A DNA stretch of 64,000 bases from Paraburkholderia fungorum (GCF_902833645.1 NZ_CADFGE010000002.1:838609-902608); one strand, 5' to 3'; shown: positions 9,202 through 17,917, numbered from the stretch's first letter. A program made the numbers and translations. The notes: generated by a model not told the origin, from the sequence alone.

Positions 9202-9235
9202 CAGCCACGGGTGCAAACCCGTGGCTGTTTTTTTT
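9202..9235 (+). terminator. Rho-independent terminator of the porin gene
   Basis: CAGCCACGGGT (9202-9212), GCAA tetraloop (9213-9216), ACCCGTGGCTG (9217-9227), then eight T (9228-9235). A perfect 11-bp stem with a GNRA loop and U-tract, 41 bases after the porin stop. Confidence 0.95.
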
Positions 9236-9368
9236 CGCCTGATGGTTCTGGCTGTGAAGGCGGCTCAGTGCAGCACGTTGCCGACGCCTGAATCAGCCGT
9301 GGGCAAGGCTACAGCGTGGCGCAGCACATGGCGCCGAAGAAAACGGACGCAGACGCGCCCACCGTGGC

Positions 9369-10238
9369 TTAGCGTTGCGCTCTAGCCTTCTCCGCCTGCG
9401 CCAAAGTCTGCGCCGGTTTTGCATCGAATTCGTGCTCCACGCCGTCCGCCCCCACCGGCGCACGATGCAGCACCAGTGCACGATCGCGTTGCAGCAGCGG
9501 CACGTTGGGCGAATCCTGCCAGTCCGGATCGGGAATCTCACCGAATACCTGACGCAACCGCTCGCCCCACGTGCGATGAATCATCTCGAAGTAGGCATTG
9601 TCGTGATCGATCGAAACGAAGCGCGTGACGCGCAGCGAATCTTTCTCGTAGACCAGAAGATCGAGCGGCAGACCCACCGACAGATTCGAGCGCAGCGTCG
9701 AATCCATTGAGATCAGCGCACACTTGGCCGCTTCGTCGAGCGGCGTGGACGGTGTCAGCACGCGGTCGATGATCGGCTTGCCGTACTTGGCCTCGCCGAT
9801 CTGGAAATACGGGTTCACGGCCGACGCTTCAATGAAATTTCCCGCCGCGTAGATCATGAACAGGCGCGGCCGATTGCCCGCGATCTGGCCGCCGAGAATG
9901 AAACTGCAGTTGAAGTCGACGCCGAATTCCTGCAACGCCTCGGCTTCGCGCTGATGCACACCGCGCACTGCGCGGCCGATCACGCGGGCCGCGTCGGCCA
10001 TGGTCGCTGCGTTCCAGAGCGTGGGCTGGGAGGGATCGGTGGGCTCGGACAACTCGTGCAGCACCGCTTGCGTAAGCGACAGGTTGCCGGCGCCCAGCAG
10101 CACGAGCATGCGCTCGCCCGGCTGCTCGAACACCGACATCTTGCGCGCCGTGCTGATGTGATCGACGCCCGCATTGGTGCGCGTGTCCGACAGGAACACG
10201 AGCCCGTCGTCGACGGACATGGCCACACAGTAGGTCAT
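9369..10238 (-). CDS. Anbu-type proteasome-like peptidase
   Basis: A 289-residue Ntn-hydrolase of the Anbu (ancestral beta-subunit) family, related to HslV and proteasome beta subunits. The protein starts MTYCVAMSVDDGLVFLSDTR, so Met removal would expose Thr-2 as the catalytic N-terminal nucleophile. The next segment, TNAGVDHISTARKMSVF, and LVLLGAGNLSLTQ match the proteasome fold. A C-terminal tail of about 40 residues (from HRAPVGADG) extends past the core. Anbu genes are known to travel with ATP-grasp, alpha-E and transglutaminase genes, and here it is the last of exactly that set (9369-13680). It likely assembles into a cytoplasmic helical or ring oligomer; its substrate is unknown. The gap from the preceding gene is 75 bp. 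Confidence 0.9.
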   Translation of the reverse strand: MTYCVAMSVDDGLVFLSDTRTNAGVDHISTARKMSVFEQPGERMLVLLGAGNLSLTQAVLHELSEPTDPSQPTLWNAATMADAARVIGRAVRGVHQREAEALQEFGVDFNCSFILGGQIAGNRPRLFMIYAAGNFIEASAVNPYFQIGEAKYGKPIIDRVLTPSTPLDEAAKCALISMDSTLRSNLSVGLPLDLLVYEKDSLRVTRFVSIDHDNAYFEMIHRTWGERLRQVFGEIPDPDWQDSPNVPLLQRDRALVLHRAPVGADGVEHEFDAKPAQTLAQAEKARAQR

Positions 10239-10313
10239 AGGGAAAGTACCCGCAAAAAACGACAGAACGGCGCTATTGTAATGCCGCGCGCATGCGCCGC
10301 CCGCCTGCCGCCG

Positions 10314-11114
10314 CTATTGCGGCGTCTGTCCACTGACCGTGACAGACACCTTGAGCTGCTCTTCCAGACCGCCGATACGCCGGCCGCGCACCGGCGCGGC
10401 AGCTTCGTAGTCGCGCGCCACGGCGAGCCGGCAGTAGATCTCGCTGGCAAACGCGGCATGCGTGACGTCGACGGAAATCCAGCCCTGGCCATCGAGCCAG
10501 ACGTCGACCCAGGCATGACTCGCGCCGTGCTCGACGTCGCCGGGTTCGATGTAGCCGCTCACATAACGCGCCGGGATGCCGCGCACGCGGCAACAGGCCA
10601 GCATCAGATGCGCATGGTCCTGGCACACGCCGTTGCCGAGCGCGAGCGCCTCGGCGGCCGTGCTGGTGACTTCGGTGACGCCGGGGTTGTACTTCACGCG
10701 CTGCACGATCTGTTCGGACAGCTCGATCAGATTGCCCGAACTCGCGAGGCTCGGCACCGATGCAGCCAGTTCGCGAACCGCCGCGTCGGCCTCCGTAAGA
10801 CGTGTCGAGCAGGTGAAATGCTCGAGCGGGATCGGGCCGACCGCGTCAGGCAACAGGCCGTCTTTCAGTGCAATGGTGTCCACTTCGCCCGCCACATGCA
10901 GACGAATCTCGCCATGCGGCTTGTTGATGACGAGCGTGTGCAGCACATTGCCGTACGCATCGAAGGTGGCGTCGAGCTTGCCGGGCGCATCGATACTCCA
11001 GCGCCGCACCACCTGCGAGGCGCCGCTCGAAGGGGTCAGGCGCAATTGCTGGATCGAATAATGGACAGTCGCTTCGTAGCGATAGGACGTGTCGTGGCGG
11101 ATCGTCAGGTACAT
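10314..11114 (-). CDS. Transglutaminase-like cysteine protease, first cluster
   Basis: A 266-residue protein of the bacterial transglutaminase-like family: an N-terminal beta domain (Bact_transglu_N, MYLTIRHDTSYRYEATVHYS) and a core with the catalytic triad Cys-164 (GNGVCQDHAH), His-200 (HGASHAWVDVWL) and Asp-216 (GWISVDVTH). These enzymes are predicted peptidases or amidotransferases. The gene begins 12 bp after the alpha-E stop and precedes the Anbu gene, so all belong to one operon. The likely role, by analogy with comparative-genomics proposals for this gene set, is trimming or transferring a peptide made by the ATP-grasp partner; this is inference. A paralogue is at 56794-57684. Confidence 0.9.
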   Translation of the reverse strand: MYLTIRHDTSYRYEATVHYSIQQLRLTPSSGASQVVRRWSIDAPGKLDATFDAYGNVLHTLVINKPHGEIRLHVAGEVDTIALKDGLLPDAVGPIPLEHFTCSTRLTEADAAVRELAASVPSLASSGNLIELSEQIVQRVKYNPGVTEVTSTAAEALALGNGVCQDHAHLMLACCRVRGIPARYVSGYIEPGDVEHGASHAWVDVWLDGQGWISVDVTHAAFASEIYCRLAVARDYEAAAPVRGRRIGGLEEQLKVSVTVSGQTPQ

Positions 11115-11126
11115 AAGAAAACTCCG

Positions 11127-12077
11127 TCAGGCGACTGGCAGCATCAGATAGGTACGCGCAACCAGATTGCCGAGCTCGAACACGCGAGCAAGGAACTGCG
11201 TCAGATAGGCGTGCAGGCCGGCTTCGAAAATCTGCCGGATGTCGGAGTACAGCAACTCGGCGCGCAGCTTGCCGGCGAACCGTTCGCACTGGTTCGAGCC
11301 CGGCGTGCGCAGCATCGCCAGATTCGAACAGACGCCTTCGAGCGAAGCGAGCAGCGAACGCGGCATCTGCTGGTTCAGGATCATCAGTTCGACGACCCGC
11401 GCCGGCGTGACGACGTCGCGATACACCTTGCGATAAATTTCCAGCGCCGACACCGAACTGAGAATCGAGGTCCAGTAATAGAAGTCTTCGAGCTGGCGTG
11501 CGGCGTCGCGTGAATTCGGTTCGACGTCGGCAAAGCGCACGTCGAGAATCCGCGCGGTGTTGTCGGCGCGTTCGAGGAAGGTGCCGAGCTGCGTGAAGAA
11601 GAACGCGTCGTCCTGCAACGCGGTGCCGATCGTCACGCCGCGCGACAGATGCGAGCGGAACTTCACCCACTCGAATAGCGCGCCCGGATTGCTGGCCGCC
11701 TGGCCGGCCAGGGAACGTTCATTGAACTCGAGCCAGGTGTCGTTGATGGTTTCCCACCATTCGGTCGTCAAGGTGCCGCGCACGGCGCGGGCATTCTCAC
11801 GCGCGGCCTGTAAACACGAGTGAATGCTCGACGGATTGGTCGCGTCGGCCACCATGAAATCGAGCACGTGTTCGCGAGTCGGTTCGTCGTAGCGCTGTGC
11901 GAAAGCGGCTTCGAGTTCGGAAATGCGCAGCACCGAGCGTTGCGCGCGCGCCTCCTGTTCGGGCGTCTGCGGCAATAGCAGCGCCTTCAGGTTGATATCG
12001 AGCATGCGGGCGGTGTTCTCCGCGCGCTCCATGTAGCGGGCCATCCAGAAGAGGTGATCGGCGGTTCGGCTTAGCAT
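11127..12077 (-). CDS. Alpha-E domain protein, first cluster
   Basis: A 316-residue all-helical alpha-E (DUF403) protein. The family signature is at the start: MLSRTADHLFWMARYMERAE, followed by TARMLDINL. Repeats of charged helices continue, e.g. NDTWLEFNERSLAG and FFTQLGTFLERADNTARILD, the second half echoing the first. The biochemical function is not established; alpha-E proteins almost always sit next to or are fused to circularly permuted ATP-grasp enzymes. ATG 12077 is preferred because it starts at the conserved MLSR; an in-frame TTG at 12104 is possible. It lies 193 bp after the ATP-grasp stop and 12 bp before the transglutaminase start. A fused copy exists at 57681-60329. Confidence 0.9.
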   Translation of the reverse strand: MLSRTADHLFWMARYMERAENTARMLDINLKALLLPQTPEQEARAQRSVLRISELEAAFAQRYDEPTREHVLDFMVADATNPSSIHSCLQAARENARAVRGTLTTEWWETINDTWLEFNERSLAGQAASNPGALFEWVKFRSHLSRGVTIGTALQDDAFFFTQLGTFLERADNTARILDVRFADVEPNSRDAARQLEDFYYWTSILSSVSALEIYRKVYRDVVTPARVVELMILNQQMPRSLLASLEGVCSNLAMLRTPGSNQCERFAGKLRAELLYSDIRQIFEAGLHAYLTQFLARVFELGNLVARTYLMLPVA

Positions 12078-12222
12078 GACGGCGTTCCGTATCTGATGAC
12101 GCAAGACCTGGGCAAAAAGTAAGGGTCCGCGCGGGTTATCCGTGTGCGCCGGCGGCAGTCTGAGCGATCTGCCGGCGCGTCAGGTTGCGGGCGCGGCTGC
12201 CTGCCGGGTGACAGGCGTTGCT

Positions 12223-12255
12223 GCATGCCAACTGCGTGGCAACTGCATGGCAACC
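12223..12255. repeat. 11-bp tandem repeat, three copies
   Basis: Three adjacent units, GCATGCCAACT, GCGTGGCAACT and GCATGGCAACC, lie in the unusually long (193 bp) gap between the ATP-grasp and alpha-E genes; a degenerate fourth unit may follow to 12267. The 11-bp period is near one DNA helical turn, so a protein-binding array is possible. Confidence 0.7.
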
Positions 12256-12270
12256 GCTGATGCAACCGCG

Positions 12271-13680
12271 TCAGTCGACCATCCACGTATCTTTAGTCCC
12301 GCCTCCCTGCGACGAATTGACGACCAGCGAGCCCTCCTGCAACGCCACGCGCGTGAGACCGCCCGCGCACATCGTCACGCCCTTGCCGGACAGCACGAAG
12401 GGCCGCAGGTCGATATGGCGCGGCGCGATGCCCGTTTCGACAAAAGTCGGACACGCGGAAAGCGCCAGCGTGGGCTGCGCGATATAACCCGCGGGCCGCG
12501 CGATCAGGCGCTCGCGGAACGACTCGATTTCGGCTTTCGTCGAAGCCGGTCCCACCAGCATTCCGTAACCGCCCGCGCCGTGCACTTCCTTCACCACCAG
12601 CTCCGGCAGATGCGCGAGCGTGTAGGCCAGATCGTCGGGCTTGCGGCACTGGAACGTGGGCACGTTGTTGAGGATCGGCTTCTCGCCGAGGTAGAACTCG
12701 ATCATTTCCGGCACGTACGGGTAGATCGATTTGTCGTCGGCGATGCCGGTGCCCATGGCGTTCGCGAGCGCCACACGTCCGGCGCGGTACGCGGTCAACA
12801 GACCCGGCACGCCGAGCGCCGAATCGTTGCGGAAAGCGAGCGGATCGAGAAAATCGTCGTCGACGCGGCGGTAGATCACATCCACGCGCTTCGGCCCCTG
12901 CGTGGTGCGCATGAACACGTAGTTGTCGTCGACGAACAGGTCTTTGCCTTCCACCAGCTCGACGCCCATCTGCTGTGCGAGGAACGTGTGCTCGAAATAC
13001 GCGGAGTTGTACATGCCCGGCGTGAGCACCACCACGACCGGATCGTCGACGCCTTCAGGCGCCACCGAGCGCAGTGTGTCGAGCAGCAGATCGGGATAAT
13101 GCGCGACCGGCGCAATGCGGTTCTGCACGAACAGTTCGGGGAACAACCGCATCATCATCTTGCGGTTTTCCAGCATATAGGACACGCCCGACGGCACCCG
13201 CAGGTTGTCTTCGAGCACGTAGAACTCGCCCTCGTCGCCCGCGCGCACCACGTCGACCCCGGCGATATGCGCGTAAACACCGAGCGGCACGTTGACGCCC
13301 TGCATTTCGGGCCGGTACTGCGCGTTGGTATAGACCTGTTCGGCCGGCACGATGCCGGCGCGCACGATGTTGCGATCGTGATAGACGTCGTGAATAAACA
13401 GATTGAGCGCCTGGACCCGCTGGCGCAAACCGGCCTCGAGCGTCTGCCATTCGCTGCGCGGAATGATGCGCGGAATCAGGTCGAAGGGAATCAGCCGCTC
13501 GGTGCCGGACAGATCGCCGTTCACCGCAAAGGTGATACCGACCCGGCGAAACAGCAGGTCGGCTTCCGCACGCTTGCGTGCGATCGCTTCGTTGCCCTGC
13601 TTCACCAGCCACCGCTCAAAGCGCGCGTAGTGTGGCCGCACGGCATCGTCATGATGACGCATCTCGTCATAGCATCGCAT
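12271..13680 (-). CDS. Circularly permuted ATP-grasp protein, first cluster
   Basis: A 469-residue protein of the CP_ATPgrasp (DUF404/DUF407) family, predicted to ligate an amine to a carboxylate with ATP. Recognisable segments: FDLIPRIIPRSEWQTLEAGL, RVQALNLFIHDVYHDR, VPLGVYAHIAGVDVVRAGDE with FYVLEDNLRVPSG, VVVLTPGMYNSAYFEHTFLA, GVELVEGKDLFV, and a C-terminal half with VVKEVHGAGGYGMLVGP and HIDLRPFVLSGK. The start at 13680 (MRCYDEM) has GGGGCG upstream and fits homologues better than an upstream codon at 13728. It is the first gene of the minus-strand operon ATP-grasp, alpha-E, transglutaminase, Anbu. Its product is unknown; comparative studies suggest peptide tagging or small-peptide synthesis. 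Confidence 0.9.
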   Translation of the reverse strand: MRCYDEMRHHDDAVRPHYARFERWLVKQGNEAIARKRAEADLLFRRVGITFAVNGDLSGTERLIPFDLIPRIIPRSEWQTLEAGLRQRVQALNLFIHDVYHDRNIVRAGIVPAEQVYTNAQYRPEMQGVNVPLGVYAHIAGVDVVRAGDEGEFYVLEDNLRVPSGVSYMLENRKMMMRLFPELFVQNRIAPVAHYPDLLLDTLRSVAPEGVDDPVVVVLTPGMYNSAYFEHTFLAQQMGVELVEGKDLFVDDNYVFMRTTQGPKRVDVIYRRVDDDFLDPLAFRNDSALGVPGLLTAYRAGRVALANAMGTGIADDKSIYPYVPEMIEFYLGEKPILNNVPTFQCRKPDDLAYTLAHLPELVVKEVHGAGGYGMLVGPASTKAEIESFRERLIARPAGYIAQPTLALSACPTFVETGIAPRHIDLRPFVLSGKGVTMCAGGLTRVALQEGSLVVNSSQGGGTKDTWMVD

Positions 13681-14076
13681 GTCACGCCCCGCTCTTGTTG
13701 TCGGATAGAAGGCGAATGCGCTGCGCATTCGGTGTTCGACAATCGTTCAAGCAAGCGCTATGCCATTGAGCTTTTCGCGCGCCAGACACGGTGCATGCAC
13801 GCTAAAAGCGCATCCCGACCGGCATGCCTCGCTGCCATCGTACTGCGACGGCTCACGATGCGCTAGTACGGTGCATAAGGGACACCGTGGCGGGCGGCGG
13901 CGAATTCGCAAGCACAGCGGGCGCGCATAAAAAAATCCCCGCGGATTCGCATCCACGGGGATTCATACAACTTGCACTACGGATCGGCTCAAACGTTAAG
14001 CACGGTTAAAAGCGCACGGTCAAAAACCAACCGTTAAAAAAGCACGCTAAAAACCGCGCCGACGCATGAAACGCGA
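13681..14076. other. Gap holding operon promoter and hup-like terminator
   Basis: About 400 bp with no gene. It should contain the promoter of the ATP-grasp operon (near 13690-13800, no clear boxes seen) and does contain the intrinsic terminator of the HU-like gene at 13929-13963. Confidence 0.5.
13929..13963 (-). terminator. Rho-independent terminator of the HU/H1-like gene
   Basis: On the minus strand AATCCCCG (13963-13956) pairs with CGGGGATT (13941-13934) and is followed by a run of T (13935-13929). It is about 115 bases after the stop of the HU-like gene. A perfect 8-bp stem. Confidence 0.85.
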
Positions 14077-14529
14077 TTAGCCTGCTGCAGCGTCTTTCAG
14101 CTTCTTCAGCGGACGTGCCTTGATGCGCACGCTAGCCGGCTTGGCCGGGAACCAACGCTCTTCGCCCGAGAACGGGTCTTTGCCGAAGCGCTTCTTCTTC
14201 GCCGGCACAGCTTGCACGACGATCTTCAGAAGACCCGACAGCGTGAATTCGCCAGCGCCCTTCTTGTGCACGGCGCCGAGGATCGTGTCTTCGAGCGCGG
14301 CCAGAACAGCCTTGGCTGCCTTCGGTTCCACAGCAGCGCGTTCAGCGACGTGTGCAGCCAGCGAGGCCTTCGTGAAGGTGTCCTTGATCGGCGACGGAGC
14401 GCTGGAAGCCTTCACGGCGACCTTCTTAGCTGCGACGGCTTTCTTCGCAGGGACTTTCTTTGCAGCAACCTTCTTGGTCGGTACCGGGGCAGCAGCCTTC
14501 TTGGCCACCTTTTTTGCGGAAGTCGGCAT
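14077..14529 (-). CDS. HU-family DNA-binding protein with H1-like N-terminal tail
   Basis: A 150-residue nucleoid protein. Residues about 1-50 are a Lys/Ala-rich tail with AKKVAKKAA and TKKVAAKKVPAKKAVAAKK repeats, like the C-terminal tail of histone H1. Residues about 58-145 form an IHF/HU domain (IKDTFTKASLAAHVAERAAV, KGAGEFTLSGLLKIVV, GKDPFSGEERWFPAKPASVR) with the DNA-binding arm. HU normally is about 90 residues, so the tail adds about 55. The ATG at 14529 is preceded by AGGAGAAAC and matches the usual MPTSAKK start; an upstream in-frame ATG at 14592 adds a Cys-rich leader without a ribosome site. It probably compacts DNA. Fine regulation is not visible. Confidence 0.92.
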   Translation of the reverse strand: MPTSAKKVAKKAAAPVPTKKVAAKKVPAKKAVAAKKVAVKASSAPSPIKDTFTKASLAAHVAERAAVEPKAAKAVLAALEDTILGAVHKKGAGEFTLSGLLKIVVQAVPAKKKRFGKDPFSGEERWFPAKPASVRIKARPLKKLKDAAAG

Positions 14530-15000
14530 GTTTCTCCTACCTGTAGTGGTCAGTGAATTGCACGAAGCGCACACGGTATGTGCACGCTTCAACGCCGGAT
14601 TCTACAAGCGCTAATACGATTTGCGCGAATCTTTTGTGTATAACAGCGAAGGTTTGTTGCGCGGCGCAGACTGCGCAATGCATTTTGAGGCTTGTTTTAG
14701 CGGGTAAACCTGTGTCCGCGCGCGACGGCCACGCTCGCAACACAGACACGTAACGGGCGTTACAAGTCATTTCAGTGCGTAAATAGAGGCACTTTCAGCG
14801 CCGGACGATGATCGCCGACGGTCCGCTGCGGTTGCCCGTCGCCGATGGATAGCGACTCGATAACTCACTCGTCACTCGCCGAAGTGCCCGCGATGCCCGT
14901 TCACGCGACAGAAAAAACACGCCCCCTGCAGCGAAAATCTCTGCATGGGGCGTCCAGGATGACTCCGCGACAGACAATCGCGGGCCGTTTCAATGCGCGA
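14530..15000. other. Gap upstream of the HU-like gene
   Basis: About 470 bp without a gene. It holds the HU-like gene's promoter (a TTATACACA element near 14637-14645 on the minus strand is a candidate -10), a perfect palindrome GTAACG-GG-CGTTAC at 14750-14763 of unknown meaning, and the terminator at 14912-14953. Confidence 0.5.
14912..14953 (-). terminator. Rho-independent terminator of the nucleotidase-Sel1 operon
   Basis: On the minus strand ACGCCCC followed by ATGCAG (14953-14941) pairs with CTGCAG followed by GGGGCGT (14931-14919), then G and T6 (14917-14912). It lies about 50 bases after the Sel1 gene stop. Confidence 0.85.
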
Positions 15001-15759
15001 TCATGGTCGGCTGACGTGCTTCAGATCGTGCTCGGTCTCCTTCACGTGAGCCCAGTACTCGTCCTCGTCGCGTGCCATGCCGAGCTCGCCGTTGCGATAG
15101 GCAATCGCCAGCGCCAGATTGGCCTCGGGTAACTCCGCATTGGCCGCGCGCGTCAGCCATTGCAGTGCAAGCGCGTCGTCGTGCGGCAGCGTGGCGCCGA
15201 AGCGATACTCGTTGGCGAGCTGGAATTGCGCGAGCGGCAGCCCGGCTTGCGCCGCCTGCTCCAGCCAGCGAATCGCCAGTTGAGGATTCCGCGCGACGCC
15301 ATAGCCGTTGCGATAAAGCGCCGACAGATCGTAAGCCGCCTGCGCATCACGCGACGCGGCTACGCTCAGCCAGCGGCGGCTTTGCACATAATCCGGCGCG
15401 ATGCCGGGCAGCCCGCGCAGCAGCAGATGTCCGAGCGTGCCTTGCGCGGCCGGCACGCCGTCGAGCGCAAGTCGGCGATACAACTCGACGCCTTCGCGCC
15501 GCTCGTCGAGTTGTGCCGAACTCACCAGCACGTCGGCCAATGCCTCGCGCGCCGCCACATTGCCGAATGCCGCGGCAATGCGCAGCCGCCACACTGGCCA
15601 GGCAGCGTGCGTCGCGGTCCCCTGCATCTGCCAATCGTCGATCTGCACATTGGAAACCTGCGTGCCCACGACCGTGGCGAGGGTTCCGCCAGCGATCGCG
15701 ACAGCCACGCCAAGCGTCGCCGCCGCGACCGCCGGTCTCAAAGAGAAACGCGCCATCAT
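15001..15759 (-). CDS. Sel1-repeat (TPR-like) protein with signal anchor
   Basis: A 252-residue protein. An N-terminal hydrophobic segment (about residues 10-32, AVAAATLGVAVAIAGGTLAT) is a signal peptide or membrane anchor. From about residue 60 there are at least four Sel1-like repeats with the A-x2-LG/L-x2-LYxNGxGV-x-A-x4-W-x2-AA pattern (e.g. AAYDLSALYRNGYGVARNPQ, LAIRWLEQAAQAGLPLAQFQ). Sel1 repeats are protein-protein scaffolds. Its start codon overlaps the stop of the nucleotidase gene upstream by ATGA (15756-15759), so it is translationally coupled and probably acts in the envelope with that enzyme. Partner and role are unknown. Confidence 0.85.
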   Translation of the reverse strand: MMARFSLRPAVAAATLGVAVAIAGGTLATVVGTQVSNVQIDDWQMQGTATHAAWPVWRLRIAAAFGNVAAREALADVLVSSAQLDERREGVELYRRLALDGVPAAQGTLGHLLLRGLPGIAPDYVQSRRWLSVAASRDAQAAYDLSALYRNGYGVARNPQLAIRWLEQAAQAGLPLAQFQLANEYRFGATLPHDDALALQWLTRAANAELPEANLALAIAYRNGELGMARDEDEYWAHVKETEHDLKHVSRP

Positions 15760-17831
15760 TGGTTCAGGTTCACTGCGTAGACTCCGAGACCCTTGCCGGT
15801 GCCGTCGTCGGCCTGAAGCTGGGTGACGTTGGTGATGCCGTAGGTCTGCGCAAGCGGCGTCAGATTCGGCGGCGCCTTGAAAGTCACCTGCCCGGCCGTC
15901 GCCACCTTCGTGAAGCGCCAGCTACGATCGCTGCCGTTGTTCGCCACCTTGATGGACTGCAGCTTCTTGATGTACGCAATCAGGACGTCGCGGTTCGCAT
16001 CCGGCGAGGCATAAATCGTCTTGCTGCCGTCCAGCCCCGGAAAACTGCCGCCGCCGCTCGCGCGATAGTTGTTGGTCGCGACGATGAACTGCTGCGTATC
16101 CGAGATCGCCGCGCCCTGATATTTCAGGTTGCGGATCCGGCTGCCCACGGCCTGCGTTACGTCGATTTCGTAGCTGAAATCCTTCGACGTGATCATGTCG
16201 AAGTTATAGCCCGGATAGGTACTGACGAGTGCCTGCGCCGCCGTGTTGGCCGGATCGATCTTGTTGAAACGCTTCGCCGCGGTTTCGAGCCAGGCCTTCA
16301 GATCGGCGCCCGTCACCTTCACCGCGTAAATCGTGTTCGGGTAGAGGTAGAGGTCGGCGGCATTGTTGATCGCGACATTGCCCTGCGCGACGTCGGTGAA
16401 ATCGCTGCCGCCGCCAAAACCGCTCTTGAACGGCGCGCTCACCGACAAAACCGGGATGCCCGCATACTGCGGCAGATTCGCGTTGACGTAATCCTGCACG
16501 TACGCCGCCTGCGCCTGATTGACGATCTCGATGGCCGAGACGTCGCCCACGTCGGCGAAGTAGCTGGTCATGCGGAAATCGGTCGTGCCGATCGGCGTTT
16601 TCACATAGTTGATGGTCGCGCTGTGTTCGGCCGCGATCGCCTGCGAGATCGTCGGATCGACCGCCACGTAGCTGTTATCCGCGTTCTGGATCGAGCGTGC
16701 TTCCGCCGTGCTCGAACTGCGGTCCACCGTCCACGTGCCGTTCGCATAGTTCAGCGCGAGCTTGATTACGCCAAGATGCTTGCCCCAGAAATTCGCCATG
16801 ACGGTCGGCACGCCGTTCACGGTGCCCTTCACCTTGTCCACGCCCGGCAGATTGAATTGCGAAACCGTGCTGTTCCTGTCGGGGAACACCTGGTGGGAGT
16901 GGCCGATCAGCATCGCGTCGATGCCGGGCACCTTCGAAAGATAGTAGCTGCCGTTCTCCATCGACGGCGAATAGGTCGAATTGTCGAGCCCGCCGTGCGA
17001 CATCCCGACGATGATCTGCGCGCCCTTCGCCTTCATTTCCGGCACGTACTTCGAGGCGCTTTCCACCAGCCCTTGCGTATAGACGTTGCCGTCGAGCCAG
17101 CGTTTGTCCCACGCCATGATCGCGGGCGGCGTGAAGCCGATAACCCCGATCTTCACCGGCGCGCTGACGGTCTTGCCGTCGGGCGTCGTGGCGGTCAGCG
17201 TGCGCTCAAGGATGGTGTACGGCTTGAAAATCGGCTGCTGCGATTTCGCGCCGAGCACGTTGGAGAGCACCAGCGGAAAGTTCGGTCCCGCGCAGGCCGG
17301 TTGCGATGCGACCGGGCTCATGTTCGGCACGTCGAACGCGCTGCCGGTCACCTGGGCGAGGAACGGCAGGCCGTAGTTGAATTCGTGGTTGCCGATCGTG
17401 CCCGCGTCGTACTTCAGCAGGTTCATCACCTTGTAGACGCCGAGCGTGGTCTTGCAGTCGATCGGTGCGACCTGCGCCTGATAGTCGGCGAGCGCCGTGC
17501 CCTGAATCGTATCGCCGTCGTCGAGCAACAGCGTGTTCGGGAATTCCTTGCGCGCCGCCGCGATCAGCGTCGCCGTGCGCTCCAGACCGAGCGACTTGTC
17601 TTCGGCCAGCTTGTAATAGTCGTAGCTGAGGATATTGGTGTGGATGTCGGTGGTTTCCAGCAGCGCGAGCGTCGCCTTGGTGCCGCTCGCCACCTGCGGC
17701 TGGGATTGCGCCGTGTCAACGTCGCTGCTGCATGCCGTGATGCCGATCGCGCTCACCGCACCTAAGGCGCCCAGGGCGCCGGCCATGCGCAACGCACGCA
17801 TCCTCTTTGCTTCCATAAACGTCAGTCGCAT
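15756..17831 (-). CDS. 5'-nucleotidase / 2',3'-cyclic phosphodiesterase lipoprotein
   Basis: A 691-residue secreted metallophosphoesterase related to CpdB and UshA, releasing nucleosides and phosphate from nucleotides outside the cytoplasm. The signal ends in a lipobox-like ITAC, so it is probably a lipoprotein. The metallophosphatase domain shows TTDIHTN (D-x-H), DDGDTIQG, GNHEFNYG (Asn where most have Asp) and GHSHQVFPD; the C-terminal 5'-nucleotidase domain (about residues 400-650) includes the substrate region with NNYRASGGGSFPG. The start at 17831 has GGAGGAT (17845-17839) 7 bases upstream. It is the first gene of a two-gene operon with the Sel1 protein. A possible PHO-box-like element is at 17918-17935. 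Confidence 0.9.
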   Translation of the reverse strand: MRLTFMEAKRMRALRMAGALGALGAVSAIGITACSSDVDTAQSQPQVASGTKATLALLETTDIHTNILSYDYYKLAEDKSLGLERTATLIAAARKEFPNTLLLDDGDTIQGTALADYQAQVAPIDCKTTLGVYKVMNLLKYDAGTIGNHEFNYGLPFLAQVTGSAFDVPNMSPVASQPACAGPNFPLVLSNVLGAKSQQPIFKPYTILERTLTATTPDGKTVSAPVKIGVIGFTPPAIMAWDKRWLDGNVYTQGLVESASKYVPEMKAKGAQIIVGMSHGGLDNSTYSPSMENGSYYLSKVPGIDAMLIGHSHQVFPDRNSTVSQFNLPGVDKVKGTVNGVPTVMANFWGKHLGVIKLALNYANGTWTVDRSSSTAEARSIQNADNSYVAVDPTISQAIAAEHSATINYVKTPIGTTDFRMTSYFADVGDVSAIEIVNQAQAAYVQDYVNANLPQYAGIPVLSVSAPFKSGFGGGSDFTDVAQGNVAINNAADLYLYPNTIYAVKVTGADLKAWLETAAKRFNKIDPANTAAQALVSTYPGYNFDMITSKDFSYEIDVTQAVGSRIRNLKYQGAAISDTQQFIVATNNYRASGGGSFPGLDGSKTIYASPDANRDVLIAYIKKLQSIKVANNGSDRSWRFTKVATAGQVTFKAPPNLTPLAQTYGITNVTQLQADDGTGKGLGVYAVNLNQ

Positions 17832-17917
17832 CCCTACTATCCTCCGGTTGTTGTCTTATCGCGCTGCTCCATCCGGGAGCGGCGTTGCATTACAAACAAT
17901 TACAGAAGCGCAAGGTT

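Noticed and set aside
7952..9208. A 418-codon open frame antisense to the porin
   Set aside because: The porin has a signal peptide, strand motifs, terminal Phe and terminator; the antisense frame has none of these.
9954..11513. A 519-codon open frame on the plus strand
   Set aside because: It overlaps three well-supported minus-strand genes of the Anbu operon and has no recognisable motif.
12142..13866. A 574-codon open frame on the plus strand
   Set aside because: It is antisense to the ATP-grasp gene and shows no protein family features or ribosome site.
15072..17765. An 897-codon open frame on the plus strand
   Set aside because: It is antisense to the nucleotidase and Sel1 genes, has an Arg/His-rich composition without domains, and results from GC-rich codon bias.
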